Assembly: GCA_964521625.1 (NCBI GenBank)
Contig: CAZFSM010000009.1
Location: 62,001-126,000, forward strand
DNA: 64,000 nt
Reading direction: 5' to 3'
Origin: UBA1444 sp964521625
Lineage (GTDB): Bacteria > Bacillota > Negativicutes > UBA1444
In this document: positions 30,912 through 40,730 of the stretch, in pieces
Layout of the letters: every line of letters starts with the position of its first letter
Position numbering within the stretch: position 1 is the stretch's first letter
Notes under the pieces: generated by a model
What the model was told of the DNA's origin: nothing
Databases searched by the model: none
The model's input: the letters and a program-made list of their open reading frames with translations, nothing else
Position numbers and translations under genes: made by a program

Positions 30912-32279
30912 TTAATTCTGCTGTTCATTACCTGCAGGGACTCCGTCTGATTTAATGCCGGCAGAGCTCCCTTTCGTCAACAATACACGCGCTGTTTTCA
31001 ACATAACCGTTAAGTCGGTAAGCAAAGAGCATTTTTGAATATAGATCAAATCATACACCAGTTTATCTTGAGGTTCGGTGGTGTATTTGGCAAATACTTG
31101 CGCTAAACCGGTGATCCCCGGTTTAACATGGTGACGAAAAGAATAGCCGGGCAGACTTTGCTTAAGCTGTTCAACAAAAAACGGGCGTTCCGGACGGGGC
31201 CCCACAATACTCATTTCACCTCGCAGGACATTTATAAATTGAGGCAATTCATCGATCCGGTAGGTTCTGAGAAATCGCCCCACCCGAGTAATTCGCTCAT
31301 CGTTTTCGGATGCCAACACAGGTCCTGAATTATCTTCGGCGCCTCTACGCATCGAGCGGAATTTAAATATGCCAAACTCTTGTTCATCTTTGCCAATGCG
31401 AATTTGCGAGTAGAATACCGGCCCCCGGTCTTCTAGCCAGATTGCTGCGGCAACAATAACCAAAACCGGCCATATCAGCAGCAATACTAAAACTGAAACA
31501 ATAAAATCGAATCCTGTTTTTAATAGGATAGTCTCCAGTGAGGGTATTAAACATTTTGAACTAAACAGCGGGATATCATCAATTTGTTCAAACTCCGTGT
31601 TCACACAAAAAAGTTCATAATAATCCGGTATCAGCGATACCTTCTTCCCCTCGCTTTGCGCCTGCATTATCGCTTTTTCTCTAACCGCTATCGGCAAGCT
31701 AGACTCAAGAATAAGTAAATCGGCGCCAGCTATTTCGGCGCGCCACGTTTCTTCGGCAATAGACTCGGTTAGCATTAAATGCCGAATATCATAGTTTTGA
31801 TAATGATTGTTTTCCAACCGTTCCACAATACGATGTAAATGGCAGTCATTGCCAAGAACCAAAACAACCTCTTGCGGCAACTGACTTCTTTCAAAACGCC
31901 ACATCGCATATTTCCACAAAGAAAGCAGAATAAACTGGAGTATCGCAGCCAGCAACAACGCGGTTCGAGACAATGGTTCGTTAAACAAAAAGCTTGCAGT
32001 CATTGCGACCAACATCAGCTGGAATACTGTCAGCCCCACTGAAGTAATCACTTGCGTTGCAAACATGCGCGCAACAGAAATTAAACCATTCATGATAATG
32101 AGGATTGATGCAGCCACAGCAATGACCGGAATTAACTTTGAGTAGTCCAGAATAGTCTGTTGCGGCAAAGACTTGAACAGGCTATTCAGCAAAATTGCAT
32201 AACTTAATCCCGCAAAAACAAACAGCAAATCCGCAGCTAGCAACACTACTCTGTAAAACTGCGGAAATCTTTTACACAT
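30912..32279 (-). CDS. initiating phosphoglycosyltransferase (WbaP/WcaJ type), copy 1
   Basis: About 455 aa with four N-terminal membrane helices, a CoA-binding-like middle domain (VVLVLGNDCHLHRIVERL) and a C-terminal bacterial sugar transferase domain (SQIRIGKDEQEFGIFKFRSMR, RIDELPQFINVLRGEMSIVGPRPERPFF). It transfers a sugar 1-phosphate to undecaprenyl phosphate to start each repeat unit. It is a close paralogue of the 34-kb copy, with the PilZ gene between them. Confidence 0.92.
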   Translation of the reverse strand: MCKRFPQFYRVVLLAADLLFVFAGLSYAILLNSLFKSLPQQTILDYSKLIPVIAVAASILIIMNGLISVARMFATQVITSVGLTVFQLMLVAMTASFLFNEPLSRTALLLAAILQFILLSLWKYAMWRFERSQLPQEVVLVLGNDCHLHRIVERLENNHYQNYDIRHLMLTESIAEETWRAEIAGADLLILESSLPIAVREKAIMQAQSEGKKVSLIPDYYELFCVNTEFEQIDDIPLFSSKCLIPSLETILLKTGFDFIVSVLVLLLIWPVLVIVAAAIWLEDRGPVFYSQIRIGKDEQEFGIFKFRSMRRGAEDNSGPVLASENDERITRVGRFLRTYRIDELPQFINVLRGEMSIVGPRPERPFFVEQLKQSLPGYSFRHHVKPGITGLAQVFAKYTTEPQDKLVYDLIYIQKCSLLTDLTVMLKTARVLLTKGSSAGIKSDGVPAGNEQQN

Positions 32280-32297
32280 TTGCACTTCTCACTCGCC

Positions 32298-32618
32298 TTA
32301 TTTTTTTCGATGTTTCGTAGTAGTTGAAAAGAAATTGTAGGCTTTTTTCTTATCATCATCTACAAACTTACAGCCAAAGTGCTTTTGGTGATTACGCAAT
32401 ACAACCGCGTCGACAACAACGGTTTTACTTTTCGTCGTCAATTCAAGTCGAATTCTCTCACCAATGGCTAGTGGAGCCTCTGTTTCAAACCCAATATTCT
32501 CCTCGGAAACATCAATCGAGAAAGCTTTATAGACGTCCTGGGGCATCTTTTCTGCTCTAAGCACTAAAGCTTGGACGGTGCCGATACGACCTCGTTCCCG
32601 CTTCTCTGACCAATCCAT
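32298..32618 (-). CDS. PilZ-domain protein
   Basis: 106 aa. The N-terminal arginine motif (KRERGR) and the DVSEENIGFE strand match the c-di-GMP-binding RxxxR and D/NxSxxG motifs of PilZ domains. It stands alone between two initiating glycosyltransferases, so it may tune polysaccharide start by c-di-GMP. The family is also found in pilus and cellulose control. Whether both motifs keep full binding residues should be modelled. Confidence 0.8.
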   Translation of the reverse strand: MDWSEKRERGRIGTVQALVLRAEKMPQDVYKAFSIDVSEENIGFETEAPLAIGERIRLELTTKSKTVVVDAVVLRNHQKHFGCKFVDDDKKKAYNFFSTTTKHRKK

Positions 32619-32660
32619 TTCAACACATCCTAAATAATTCTTATCGTACTTAAAAAACGA

Positions 32661-34049
32661 TTATATCTTGCGAACCGGGTTATTTGCCAAGATTTCTATG
32701 TCATCAATATCGCCTTGTTGTCCAACGCCTACCCCCTCAGTACTACTGCGTGTCAATAAAATACGCAATGTTTTTAACATCAAAACCATATCAGTCAGCA
32801 CATTGCAATTTTGAATATAAATCAAATCATATACCAGTTTGTTATATGGCGTCGTACTATATTTCCCATATACCTGAGCCATCCCGGTGATGCCGGGTTT
32901 CACATTGCTCCGATGCACATATTCCGGCAACTCCTTTTTAAGCATTTCAACGAAGAATGCTCGCTCCGGTCTAGGCCCCACCAGGCTCATATTGCCAATA
33001 ATGACATTAATGAACTGGGGGAATTCATCAATGCGCGCGGCGCGGATAACCCGTCCCACTCTGGTAATGCGCGGATCATTAACGGAAGCAAAAACAGGAC
33101 CGGATTGTTTTTCGGCATCAATACACATTGTGCGAAATTTATATACGTCAAATTCTTTTTCATGCTCACCCAGCCGCTTCTGGCTGTAAAAAATCGGGCC
33201 TGGGCTATCCAGTCTTATCGCAATCGCCACGAGAAGAAATACCGGAACTAAACAAATTGTTGCTATCGTAGCAACAATGATGTCCATTAACCGTTTTAAT
33301 ATTCTCTGTTCAATTGTAGGGCGCAAATAGCGCGGACGATAGACCGGAATATCATCAATTTTATCCAATTCAACATTGCTGCAATACACTTCGTAGAAGT
33401 CAGGAATAATAAATAATTGCTGATGATGCGTTTGGCAATAATGCAGCATAGCGGCTTTGTCAGCCAAATTCATATCGGAAGCGAGTATCACCAGGTCGAC
33501 GTCATGGATGACTGTTCTCCATTCGCCGCTTGAATAATCTGTACAAACATACTTGACCTGATCTTTAAGATACGAATGCACGCGCAAGCGACTGACCAGC
33601 GTGTGAAAATCGCTAGCGGCGCCCATGACTAATACTCGTCGCGGAGTCATATCGGCATGTTCTTTTTTCCAACACATTCGATTCCACAATGCCAGGAAAA
33701 CAAACTGGATAATGGCAGAAACCAGCAGAATGCTGCGGGAATAAGAAAAGTCCCGTAAAAAAAAGCTAATTGCCATCATGATGACATACATTTTTAGAAC
33801 CAGAACCGCCAAGTCAAGGAATACTTCACTATACTGTTTGCGTGTTAAAGACAACAAGCCGTCAAAAATGATCAGACTGCCAACAACGCTAAGCATGACA
33901 GGCAACATGCGGTGGTATAGTTCCATATCTACTTCTACCCCGCTATACCAAACAACCACAAACATGGCAGCATAGGAGGAAACGGCAGCAATCACCATGT
34001 CACCCAGGAAAAAAATAAATCTTCGGACGCCGGGAAAGCTTCTTCTCAT
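32661..34049 (-). CDS. initiating phosphoglycosyltransferase (WbaP/WcaJ type), copy 2
   Basis: 462 aa with the same layout as copy 1: four to five membrane helices, a middle domain (RRVLVMGAASDFHTLVSRL) and the sugar transferase domain (SQKRLGEHEKEFDVYKFRTM, RIDEFPQFINVIIGNMSLVGPRPERAFF). The start follows AAAAGGAGG. Two tandem initiators suggest two repeat-unit primers or a recent duplication with different substrate choice. Copy 2 is the upstream gene. Confidence 0.92.
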   Translation of the reverse strand: MRRSFPGVRRFIFFLGDMVIAAVSSYAAMFVVVWYSGVEVDMELYHRMLPVMLSVVGSLIIFDGLLSLTRKQYSEVFLDLAVLVLKMYVIMMAISFFLRDFSYSRSILLVSAIIQFVFLALWNRMCWKKEHADMTPRRVLVMGAASDFHTLVSRLRVHSYLKDQVKYVCTDYSSGEWRTVIHDVDLVILASDMNLADKAAMLHYCQTHHQQLFIIPDFYEVYCSNVELDKIDDIPVYRPRYLRPTIEQRILKRLMDIIVATIATICLVPVFLLVAIAIRLDSPGPIFYSQKRLGEHEKEFDVYKFRTMCIDAEKQSGPVFASVNDPRITRVGRVIRAARIDEFPQFINVIIGNMSLVGPRPERAFFVEMLKKELPEYVHRSNVKPGITGMAQVYGKYSTTPYNKLVYDLIYIQNCNVLTDMVLMLKTLRILLTRSSTEGVGVGQQGDIDDIEILANNPVRKI

Positions 34050-34120
34050 GCTGCACCTCCTTTTCTACACTAGTTCCGAGTCTCCCATTGTTCATCCACT
34101 CTGGCCGGATCATGCTAAAC

Positions 34121-35284
34121 CTAAATTTTATAGTCAGTCATTATAAGTTTTAGGATGTCTGCCTCAGAAAAATTCTCCATAACATATTTTTGTTCGTCAT
34201 CAGGGTGAATATTCCCTGCAAGCCATACCGAATAAAATGACAAAATCCCTGTTGCGATATCACCTGGTTCCGTGCCTGACAATATCCGCGATGGTTTTCC
34301 CTTCAGGACTTCCGGCAAAGCACAGGCGGGAGAGGCTAACACCGGCGTTCCGCATGCCATGGCTTCAAGCACCGGCAAGCCAAACCCTTCGCCGTCAAGC
34401 GATGGTATAAGGAAAACATCGGCAGCCTGATAACGGGGTACGACTTCTTCATCCGGCACATAGCCAAGAAATGTGACATCTTCAGCAAGATCAAGCTCTC
34501 GCGCCAAATTTTCGAGTGCGCTACGCAATGGTCCTTTGCCGCCAATGATCAATTTTGCTGACGGGATCTCTTGTTTCACCCGCTGAAATCCTTTAATCAA
34601 ATTGGCTAGACCCATGCGTTCCTGCAACGCCCGCAACGTATAAACCACAAACACATCCGGGGCAATCGACAACTCTTGTCGGACTTTTTGTTTATCTTTC
34701 GGCAAAATAAATTTTTCCAGGTCAACCCAGTCCGGTACCAGTCGAATTTTGGGTTCCAATAATTTATAATTCGCGATGCGTTTGCGTGTATATTCGGAAA
34801 TAACATGAATTTTGTCGCTACGCTCATACACGGATTTTTCTATATACGTCATCATTTTCTCTTTTAATCCGGGCTTTACCGGTAGTGTACCCAACATTCG
34901 ATGATGATATACCATCGGGTCATGCACAGTGAACACTTTTGTGACATTATTCGACAAATACCACGATAGTAAAAAGAATGTCATATGATCGTGTCCATGC
35001 AGAATGACTGGTTCGCAACTTCCAAAATGGCGTCGCCAATCCCGCCAACAGTGATACATCATAGAGCAAAAATTCAGCACCGAACTCCGACCTCGCTGAA
35101 ACGCAAAGGTATATACCGGCACCCCATCCAATACATATGATTCATATTGTTGGCTCGGGCAAAAAACAACAGCATCAAAACCGCGTTTTCGCAGACTGCT
35201 CGCCTGAGTCATCACAACAACCTGAAGCCCGCGTTTAATCCTTGGATCTGCTGAAGAAAGAAGAACAATTCGTTTCACTCTCAT
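34121..35284 (-). CDS. GT4 glycosyltransferase
   Basis: Starts at MRVKRIVLLSS after GAGGGGCGC; 387 aa. GT-B fold with an N-terminal Rossmann domain and the donor site LGYVPDEEVVPRYQAADVFLIPSLDGEGFGLPVLEAMACGTPVLAS, including the EGFGLPVLEAM signature of retaining GT4 enzymes. It is downstream of the MBOAT gene and would add one sugar of the repeat unit. Donor not known. Confidence 0.9.
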   Translation of the reverse strand: MRVKRIVLLSSADPRIKRGLQVVVMTQASSLRKRGFDAVVFCPSQQYESYVLDGVPVYTFAFQRGRSSVLNFCSMMYHCWRDWRRHFGSCEPVILHGHDHMTFFLLSWYLSNNVTKVFTVHDPMVYHHRMLGTLPVKPGLKEKMMTYIEKSVYERSDKIHVISEYTRKRIANYKLLEPKIRLVPDWVDLEKFILPKDKQKVRQELSIAPDVFVVYTLRALQERMGLANLIKGFQRVKQEIPSAKLIIGGKGPLRSALENLARELDLAEDVTFLGYVPDEEVVPRYQAADVFLIPSLDGEGFGLPVLEAMACGTPVLASPACALPEVLKGKPSRILSGTEPGDIATGILSFYSVWLAGNIHPDDEQKYVMENFSEADILKLIMTDYKI

Positions 35285-35335
35285 GCGCCCCTCGCTTTTA
35301 GACTTTGCCAACAGGCAAACCGCGTTTTGTATTGG

Positions 35336-36739
35336 TCAGAATTGAAAGTAAATAAATGGAGAAGAATTGGCCGGAGCCAAAAATAACAAGCCAAAAACTA
35401 AAAAGAAAAAAATAACCAGGCCCTTCACTGTGCTGAGCGAAAAATAAAATTGGGCATATTTACAGCCGATATAATGACTCGCAATTACAACCAATACGGA
35501 AAACAGCAATGAAGTCGCATACCAGCTAATTCCCTGCGGAGAAGACAGAAAAAACATTTTTTGCAGAATATACAGAGCCGACGGCAAGTCACTTGCACGA
35601 AAGAAAACCCAGGTTATACAGACAAATAAAAACGTGATTGCCCAAGTTGCAACCATATACACCGGGGATTGAATTTTTATTGTATCAAAATATTTTGTGT
35701 ATATCTTTTGAATGGTTAAAGCTAATCCGTGCAAACCGCCCCAGATGACAAAGTTCCAACTGGCGCCATGCCACAATCCCCCCAAAAGCATAACAATGAT
35801 AAGGTTAAAATACCGGCGCAATTGCCCTTTTTGGTTTCCGCCCAAAGACACATAAAGGTAGTCTCTTAACCATGAAGATAATGATATGTGCCATCTGTGC
35901 CAAAACTCAGAAACGCTGCGCGAAAGATAGGGCATATTAAAGTTCTGCGGTATTTCTAATCCGAGACACTTTGCAGATCCAATAGCAATGTCAGTATATC
36001 CGGAGAAATCGCAATAAATCTGTAATGCATAGCCAATTACAGCAAACCAAATTGTCAAGACATCGTAATCATAAGGATTTAGAAATACTGGATCGACAAA
36101 AGCTGCCAAACGATTAGCAATAAGTATCTTTTTGATTAGCCCAATCATAATCACTTGAATACCAATTTCCACATTACGCCAACTAATCCGTATGTCTTGT
36201 TCCAGTTGCTTTAAAAAATTAGATGGTTTGAGGATGGGGCCTGCTACAAGATGCGGGAAAAAAGAAACGAGCAGAGCCAAATCGCCGAAAGAATTTGCCG
36301 ATTTATTGTCACCTCGGTAAATATCTATAATATAGCTCATGATTTCAAAGGTTATAAAAGAAATCCCAACCGGAAGAATGATTTCAAGGTAGGGAAATGC
36401 TACACCAATAGATTTTAATGCATAATTTGCCGACTCGACAAAGAAATTATAGTACTTAAAGAAGAAGAGAATAGCCAGATTGAGCACAATACTCAAAGTA
36501 AGCCAGCCTCTTTTATTATACTGAGTCTGGGAACACTCCATCATTTTTCCTATCTGATAGTTGCTTGCCGACAGAAAAAACATTAATAAAACAAACCGGT
36601 AATCCCAGTGCGCATAAAAATAATAACTCGCTACCAAAAGAAACGTCTTTTTTGTTCTATTGGATTTTTTCCGCAATAAGTATATTGAAGTAATGACTGT
36701 AATGAAAAAAAATACATAGTCAAAGCTGGTAAAAATCAT
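35336..36739 (-). CDS. MBOAT-family O-acyltransferase (AlgI-like)
   Basis: 467 aa with about ten membrane helices. The conserved motif SVSEFWHRWHISLSSWLRDYLY and the active-site His in LLGGLWHGASWNFVIWG match AlgI/DltB-type acyltransferases. It passes acyl groups across the membrane to an extracellular SGNH partner, which is the next upstream gene. It probably acetylates the exopolysaccharide. Confidence 0.93.
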   Translation of the reverse strand: MIFTSFDYVFFFITVITSIYLLRKKSNRTKKTFLLVASYYFYAHWDYRFVLLMFFLSASNYQIGKMMECSQTQYNKRGWLTLSIVLNLAILFFFKYYNFFVESANYALKSIGVAFPYLEIILPVGISFITFEIMSYIIDIYRGDNKSANSFGDLALLVSFFPHLVAGPILKPSNFLKQLEQDIRISWRNVEIGIQVIMIGLIKKILIANRLAAFVDPVFLNPYDYDVLTIWFAVIGYALQIYCDFSGYTDIAIGSAKCLGLEIPQNFNMPYLSRSVSEFWHRWHISLSSWLRDYLYVSLGGNQKGQLRRYFNLIIVMLLGGLWHGASWNFVIWGGLHGLALTIQKIYTKYFDTIKIQSPVYMVATWAITFLFVCITWVFFRASDLPSALYILQKMFFLSSPQGISWYATSLLFSVLVVIASHYIGCKYAQFYFSLSTVKGLVIFFFLVFGLLFLAPANSSPFIYFQF

Positions 36740-36742
36740 AAA

Positions 36743-37780
36743 TCATTTTACCTCTTGGTGAAAAAATTCTGCCAAGGTCATTGCAACCAAATTATGTCCA
36801 GCATTATTTAGATGACCTAACCCTGGGATAGTATTAAAAAAACCGTGAACGGGTTGTCGCGATTTTAGATAGTGTTGAGAGAATGCTGTGCGCATATTAA
36901 TGTATTTCACGTTGTACTTTGCTGAATATTTTTCCAATAGCTGTTCAATTTCACTTGACTTTGATGTCACGCCAGAATAGTCGATAGTTGGCAAATATAA
37001 AATGATCGTTTGCTTGCCATAACTGTTCTTTAAGGAGCTTACCGTCCAGTCGACGGCGCTTTCATGATCTGTTGTCAGCTTGCAATAATTATTCTCTGCA
37101 ATTCTTATGCTCGGCTTCTCTTTAAATAGCTCTTGTAGTTTTTCTGCGCCAATTCGCAATGTTGTAATTTGTGTCAACCAATCAAAAGCAGCAAATTTTT
37201 GCGTAAGAGGATTTGAGCTTCCTGCTGTACTATTTTCTACAATCGTGAAAGAACCTCCATTCGCCTGAAGAAATAACCGTTTTTGCGAATCAAAAATATC
37301 CAAACAAAAATCTTCTTCATTCAATTGAACGACAACATAATCAGGCTGGACAGTACGGTTATAAAAGTCTGCAAGATATATATAGTGAGCAGGCGATGCG
37401 CCACTTTTGCCTCCGTTTATCACGTTTACACTTCTTCCGTTTTTTGCCGGCCATAATTTCGCCACAAGATTACAAAACGTGCTTTCATCAGACACTTGAA
37501 ACGCTTCTGTAAATGAATCTCCTAAAACAAGAATTCTATCCTCTTGATCGGGTTTAGCAGTAATCTCCGCATTACGCATCCCCAGACTATTAATATGTGT
37601 AATTGCATAGCCTTCTTTGCCATATATAAAGGTTCCGCTTTTATATATTCTTCCAAGCACAGGGTGGTTTGTGGATCCGGGAGAGTGCATAACCGTAACT
37701 TGCAACACTACTTCCCATACAAGCAGTGACAAGAACAAAGCAAATAGTATCTTTTTATAAATTTTCAGCAATAACCCCAC
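36743..37780 (-). CDS. SGNH/GDSL hydrolase, AlgX/AlgJ-like partner of MBOAT
   Basis: A signal-anchor (YKKILFALFLSLLVWEVVLQV) near the N-terminus is followed by an SGNH fold with the nucleophile in VLGDSFTEAF, the Gly of block II, an Asn-type oxyanion residue, and a late His near GLGHLNNAGH. Stop and next start are adjacent to the MBOAT gene, so they form an acetylation pair. The start is uncertain: GTG or TTG codons near 37770-37780 seem best because an earlier ATG overlaps the upstream gene. Confidence 0.8.
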   Translation of the reverse strand: MGLLLKIYKKILFALFLSLLVWEVVLQVTVMHSPGSTNHPVLGRIYKSGTFIYGKEGYAITHINSLGMRNAEITAKPDQEDRILVLGDSFTEAFQVSDESTFCNLVAKLWPAKNGRSVNVINGGKSGASPAHYIYLADFYNRTVQPDYVVVQLNEEDFCLDIFDSQKRLFLQANGGSFTIVENSTAGSSNPLTQKFAAFDWLTQITTLRIGAEKLQELFKEKPSIRIAENNYCKLTTDHESAVDWTVSSLKNSYGKQTIILYLPTIDYSGVTSKSSEIEQLLEKYSAKYNVKYINMRTAFSQHYLKSRQPVHGFFNTIPGLGHLNNAGHNLVAMTLAEFFHQEVK

Positions 37781-37802
37781 CCCGCTATTTACCAGTACAA
37801 AG

Positions 37803-39518
37803 TTATGAATGAACCCCAAAAAGATTTCGTATTTTTCTGTAAATTGCCGCAGGAAAGCGCGGTTTTTGCAGCTCTGCGTCAATAATGGTCAAATGATCCT
37901 CAAAGTTCAATGTATGAACCGATAGTACATTTTGCCGCCACAACGGTTCGACATCCTCCACACATTCTTCCTGATACTCTTGCTCAGACAAAGACACGAT
38001 ATGATTGATTTTCATTCCATATCCGTATCGCTTGGCAGAGTTTTGCGACGGACGATAGAGATTACCATTATACTCAAAGATTTTTCCCGCCGGTCTGGCG
38101 GATCGGACATCGGATACAATCGGGTTTTGTCGGTGCGAAATCCAATTTCCGGCAAAAAGGTCCTCAGAAAAAAACAAAAACAATTCATCAGATGCTGACA
38201 TGCCTTCGCAATCTCGCATACACACAAACAGCCACCATTTGTTATTCTTATAGAGCAACGTTGCATCATAAGCATTAACATCTTTCATAATCGTAGAAAC
38301 ATATTCCCATTTTTCCGGGAATTCAACGCAGCGGTACAGGTCGATTGTTTTATTTGCAGCAGTTTCCGGCACCATGTAATAATCATTATTATAATGAAAA
38401 ATAAACGGATATGACATATGATACGGCTTTTCTATAACCACTTGGGGTTGCGTGCACTTTCCGTCAGGCTCAATCATAAAGTAGGCAATATGCCCTTTGT
38501 TTCGACTGCCAAGAACCTCTTCAATAAATACATAATATTTGCCGGCATGGTGGACAACAAAAGGATCTGCCCAAAAGCGATCATATGGAGGAATAAACAT
38601 AGAAAAGCTTTCCAAAGTATTTGAAAGCAGTTTGATTTTATCGATTTTATAAAGCAAAATATATTGTTCATAGTAAAAAAACCGACGTATTCTATGAGTC
38701 AGTTGTTCATATAAACGGCTCAATAAAAATTGCAGCCACTCCATCTGATTCGGCAACTCATAGGCTCGTTGCGAAAAGATGATCGGGTGCTGATTCATTT
38801 GTTTTACCTTTTGCCAAAACGCTTCTTTGCCATAAAGTTGCACTTCCTGTAGTTTTCTCGGCAAGAACGACACAGATTTCCAATAGTTATTGTTATTGTT
38901 CCGGTTAAAAGAAAAACTATCGGTTTTGGAAAACGAATAATGCAAGATTTTTTCACATCGCTGATCATTTGAAAGGAGAATGAGCGTTGCCCCCGTTTCT
39001 TTACGCCCCTCCAGCACTTCCCATAACCCGACTCCGCCGAATGTGTTCTCCCGATAATCGCCATGAAAGTAAGTCCAAACACCAAACTGGGGGATGATTA
39101 ATATTTTCCCTCTTAGTTTTCTGCTGTTCAGAGAAATCAACACATCCAAATCATATTCTTGTATCGTATCGCAGTCTTGATCATCCATATAGTCATATTC
39201 CGCTTGTCGTAAGAACCCAATGTCTAAATGAGGAACATCCGGCAATACTTCCTGTAAATTTTTCAGCTCAAAAGCGTCCGGCGAAACAGGATTAATATAC
39301 TTGTCAATTTTACTGATTACATGATGAATCGATTCACGTACTCGTGCATTAGTTCTGCCATTCGGCTCGCTCTGTTGAGCTGGCTCCTCATTAGTTCTTA
39401 CGACCAGGGTTATTTTTGCATAGTCGCCTTGAACAATCTGCCGCACCATAGAATATGCCCACTGTGGAACACTGAAAGATTCCAAAAGGATACCGACGGA
39501 CAATTTGTTCGAATCCAA
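37803..39518 (-). CDS. fusion of formyltransferase-like and GINT1-like domains, copy A
   Basis: 571 aa from a TTG after AAGGAG. The N-terminal 250 residues resemble formyltransferases, with GVWTYFHGDYRENTFGGVGLWEV and ATLILLS in the place of the active-site loop. A helical linker follows. The last 260 residues are a five-bladed-propeller-like domain close to the N-terminal domain of plant GINT1-type proteins (RFWADPFVV, FIEEV, PYHMSYPFIF, ARPAGKIFEYNGNLYRPSQN). It could formylate or otherwise modify an amino sugar. Function is unproven. A run of Asn lies near residue 205. Confidence 0.72.
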   Translation of the reverse strand: MDSNKLSVGILLESFSVPQWAYSMVRQIVQGDYAKITLVVRTNEEPAQQSEPNGRTNARVRESIHHVISKIDKYINPVSPDAFELKNLQEVLPDVPHLDIGFLRQAEYDYMDDQDCDTIQEYDLDVLISLNSRKLRGKILIIPQFGVWTYFHGDYRENTFGGVGLWEVLEGRKETGATLILLSNDQRCEKILHYSFSKTDSFSFNRNNNNNYWKSVSFLPRKLQEVQLYGKEAFWQKVKQMNQHPIIFSQRAYELPNQMEWLQFLLSRLYEQLTHRIRRFFYYEQYILLYKIDKIKLLSNTLESFSMFIPPYDRFWADPFVVHHAGKYYVFIEEVLGSRNKGHIAYFMIEPDGKCTQPQVVIEKPYHMSYPFIFHYNNDYYMVPETAANKTIDLYRCVEFPEKWEYVSTIMKDVNAYDATLLYKNNKWWLFVCMRDCEGMSASDELFLFFSEDLFAGNWISHRQNPIVSDVRSARPAGKIFEYNGNLYRPSQNSAKRYGYGMKINHIVSLSEQEYQEECVEDVEPLWRQNVLSVHTLNFEDHLTIIDAELQKPRFPAAIYRKIRNLFGVHS

Positions 39519-39558
39519 ATATTACAACTCCTTCATGAAGTCCAAATACCACTGCACT

Positions 39559-40656
39559 TCATCGGTCCATAGCTGACTTGAATCTTAATTCCCACTGAGC
39601 ATAGACTACTAACAAACATTTATAAACATAATATGACGATAAATATACCAACGGAACTAACAAAGCCTGGTAGACAATACCATTGGCATCAAAACCAATC
39701 TTTCCCGCCAAAAAAACTAGTAATTCCATCACAATCGGGTTGATTACGTATATCCCAACCACTTTATCCGCTATGTTTTTGAGTCTCATTTCATTGATGC
39801 GGATATTTTTTGTTCCCATTGCATAGAGGAACATACTGAGTACCAGCGGTATTGTCATGAGAAAAAAATTATCATTCATTGTACCCTGAAAAAATTCCAT
39901 GAGAATGGCTCTTTCAACAAGTTGCAGTATTGCGAAAAAAACAATGGCGCCTTTAATAAAAGATACGCCCCATTTAGCTATTATTTCTTTTGCATTTGCT
40001 TCATAATATGCTAGCCATCCCCCCAACGCACAATAGAACAAACCAAAAAAAAGCGCTGTTCTGGTGCGAAATGGCAATTTATATATTCCCTGGTATGAGT
40101 CGCCAAACAACCCAATAAGGTGCAACAAGAGACTTAACCCAAGCAACAGACTAATACTCTTTTTTTGAAAGAAATAGTATAGCAAAACCACAGACCACAA
40201 CAAGGCAATTAAATACCATAAATGAAAATACTTCACATATCCGCCTGAATAGAATGCTTGATAGACAGTTTTCAATATACTCTTGGCATCATAAACTGGA
40301 ATAAACTCGGGGAAAAAAAGCCCGCCCTGCAAGAATGACGCAATTACAATCGATCCATACGAGTATAAAAAATAAAACGCACTCCAGCCGAAATAGAGCA
40401 AAGAAATTTTCCAAACGTACTTTTGAAAATACGCATTTGCAGAACTTGCTTGCGTGATTTTTTTTACAAACATAAACCCAGAAACCATAAAAAAAAACGG
40501 CACTGCGAATCTTGACATTGTATCAATAAAAAAATTCAGGTACTTTCCAATCGGCGCATTAAACATAGTAACATTTGCAAACGGCATCGCATGTAGGCAT
40601 ATCACGGCAAAACATGCAATGCATTTTAGCAAATCAAACATTACATATCGTTCCAT
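39559..40656 (-). CDS. acyltransferase 3 family membrane protein
   Basis: The ATG MERYVMFDLL after GGAGGG is used. About 365 aa with ten membrane helices and the family start pattern (DLLKCIACFAVICLHAMPF), with conserved His in the first helix. Acyltransferase 3 proteins O-acylate cell-surface sugars with acetyl-CoA or longer acyl donors. This would be a second sugar acylation route in the locus. Confidence 0.85.
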   Translation of the reverse strand: MERYVMFDLLKCIACFAVICLHAMPFANVTMFNAPIGKYLNFFIDTMSRFAVPFFFMVSGFMFVKKITQASSANAYFQKYVWKISLLYFGWSAFYFLYSYGSIVIASFLQGGLFFPEFIPVYDAKSILKTVYQAFYSGGYVKYFHLWYLIALLWSVVLLYYFFQKKSISLLLGLSLLLHLIGLFGDSYQGIYKLPFRTRTALFFGLFYCALGGWLAYYEANAKEIIAKWGVSFIKGAIVFFAILQLVERAILMEFFQGTMNDNFFLMTIPLVLSMFLYAMGTKNIRINEMRLKNIADKVVGIYVINPIVMELLVFLAGKIGFDANGIVYQALLVPLVYLSSYYVYKCLLVVYAQWELRFKSAMDR

Positions 40657-40730
40657 ACGCTGTACGACCCTCCAGCCTGACCCACCGGAATGCAATCAAC
40701 AAGTCTACTTGAATCTTACAAACGAATAAA

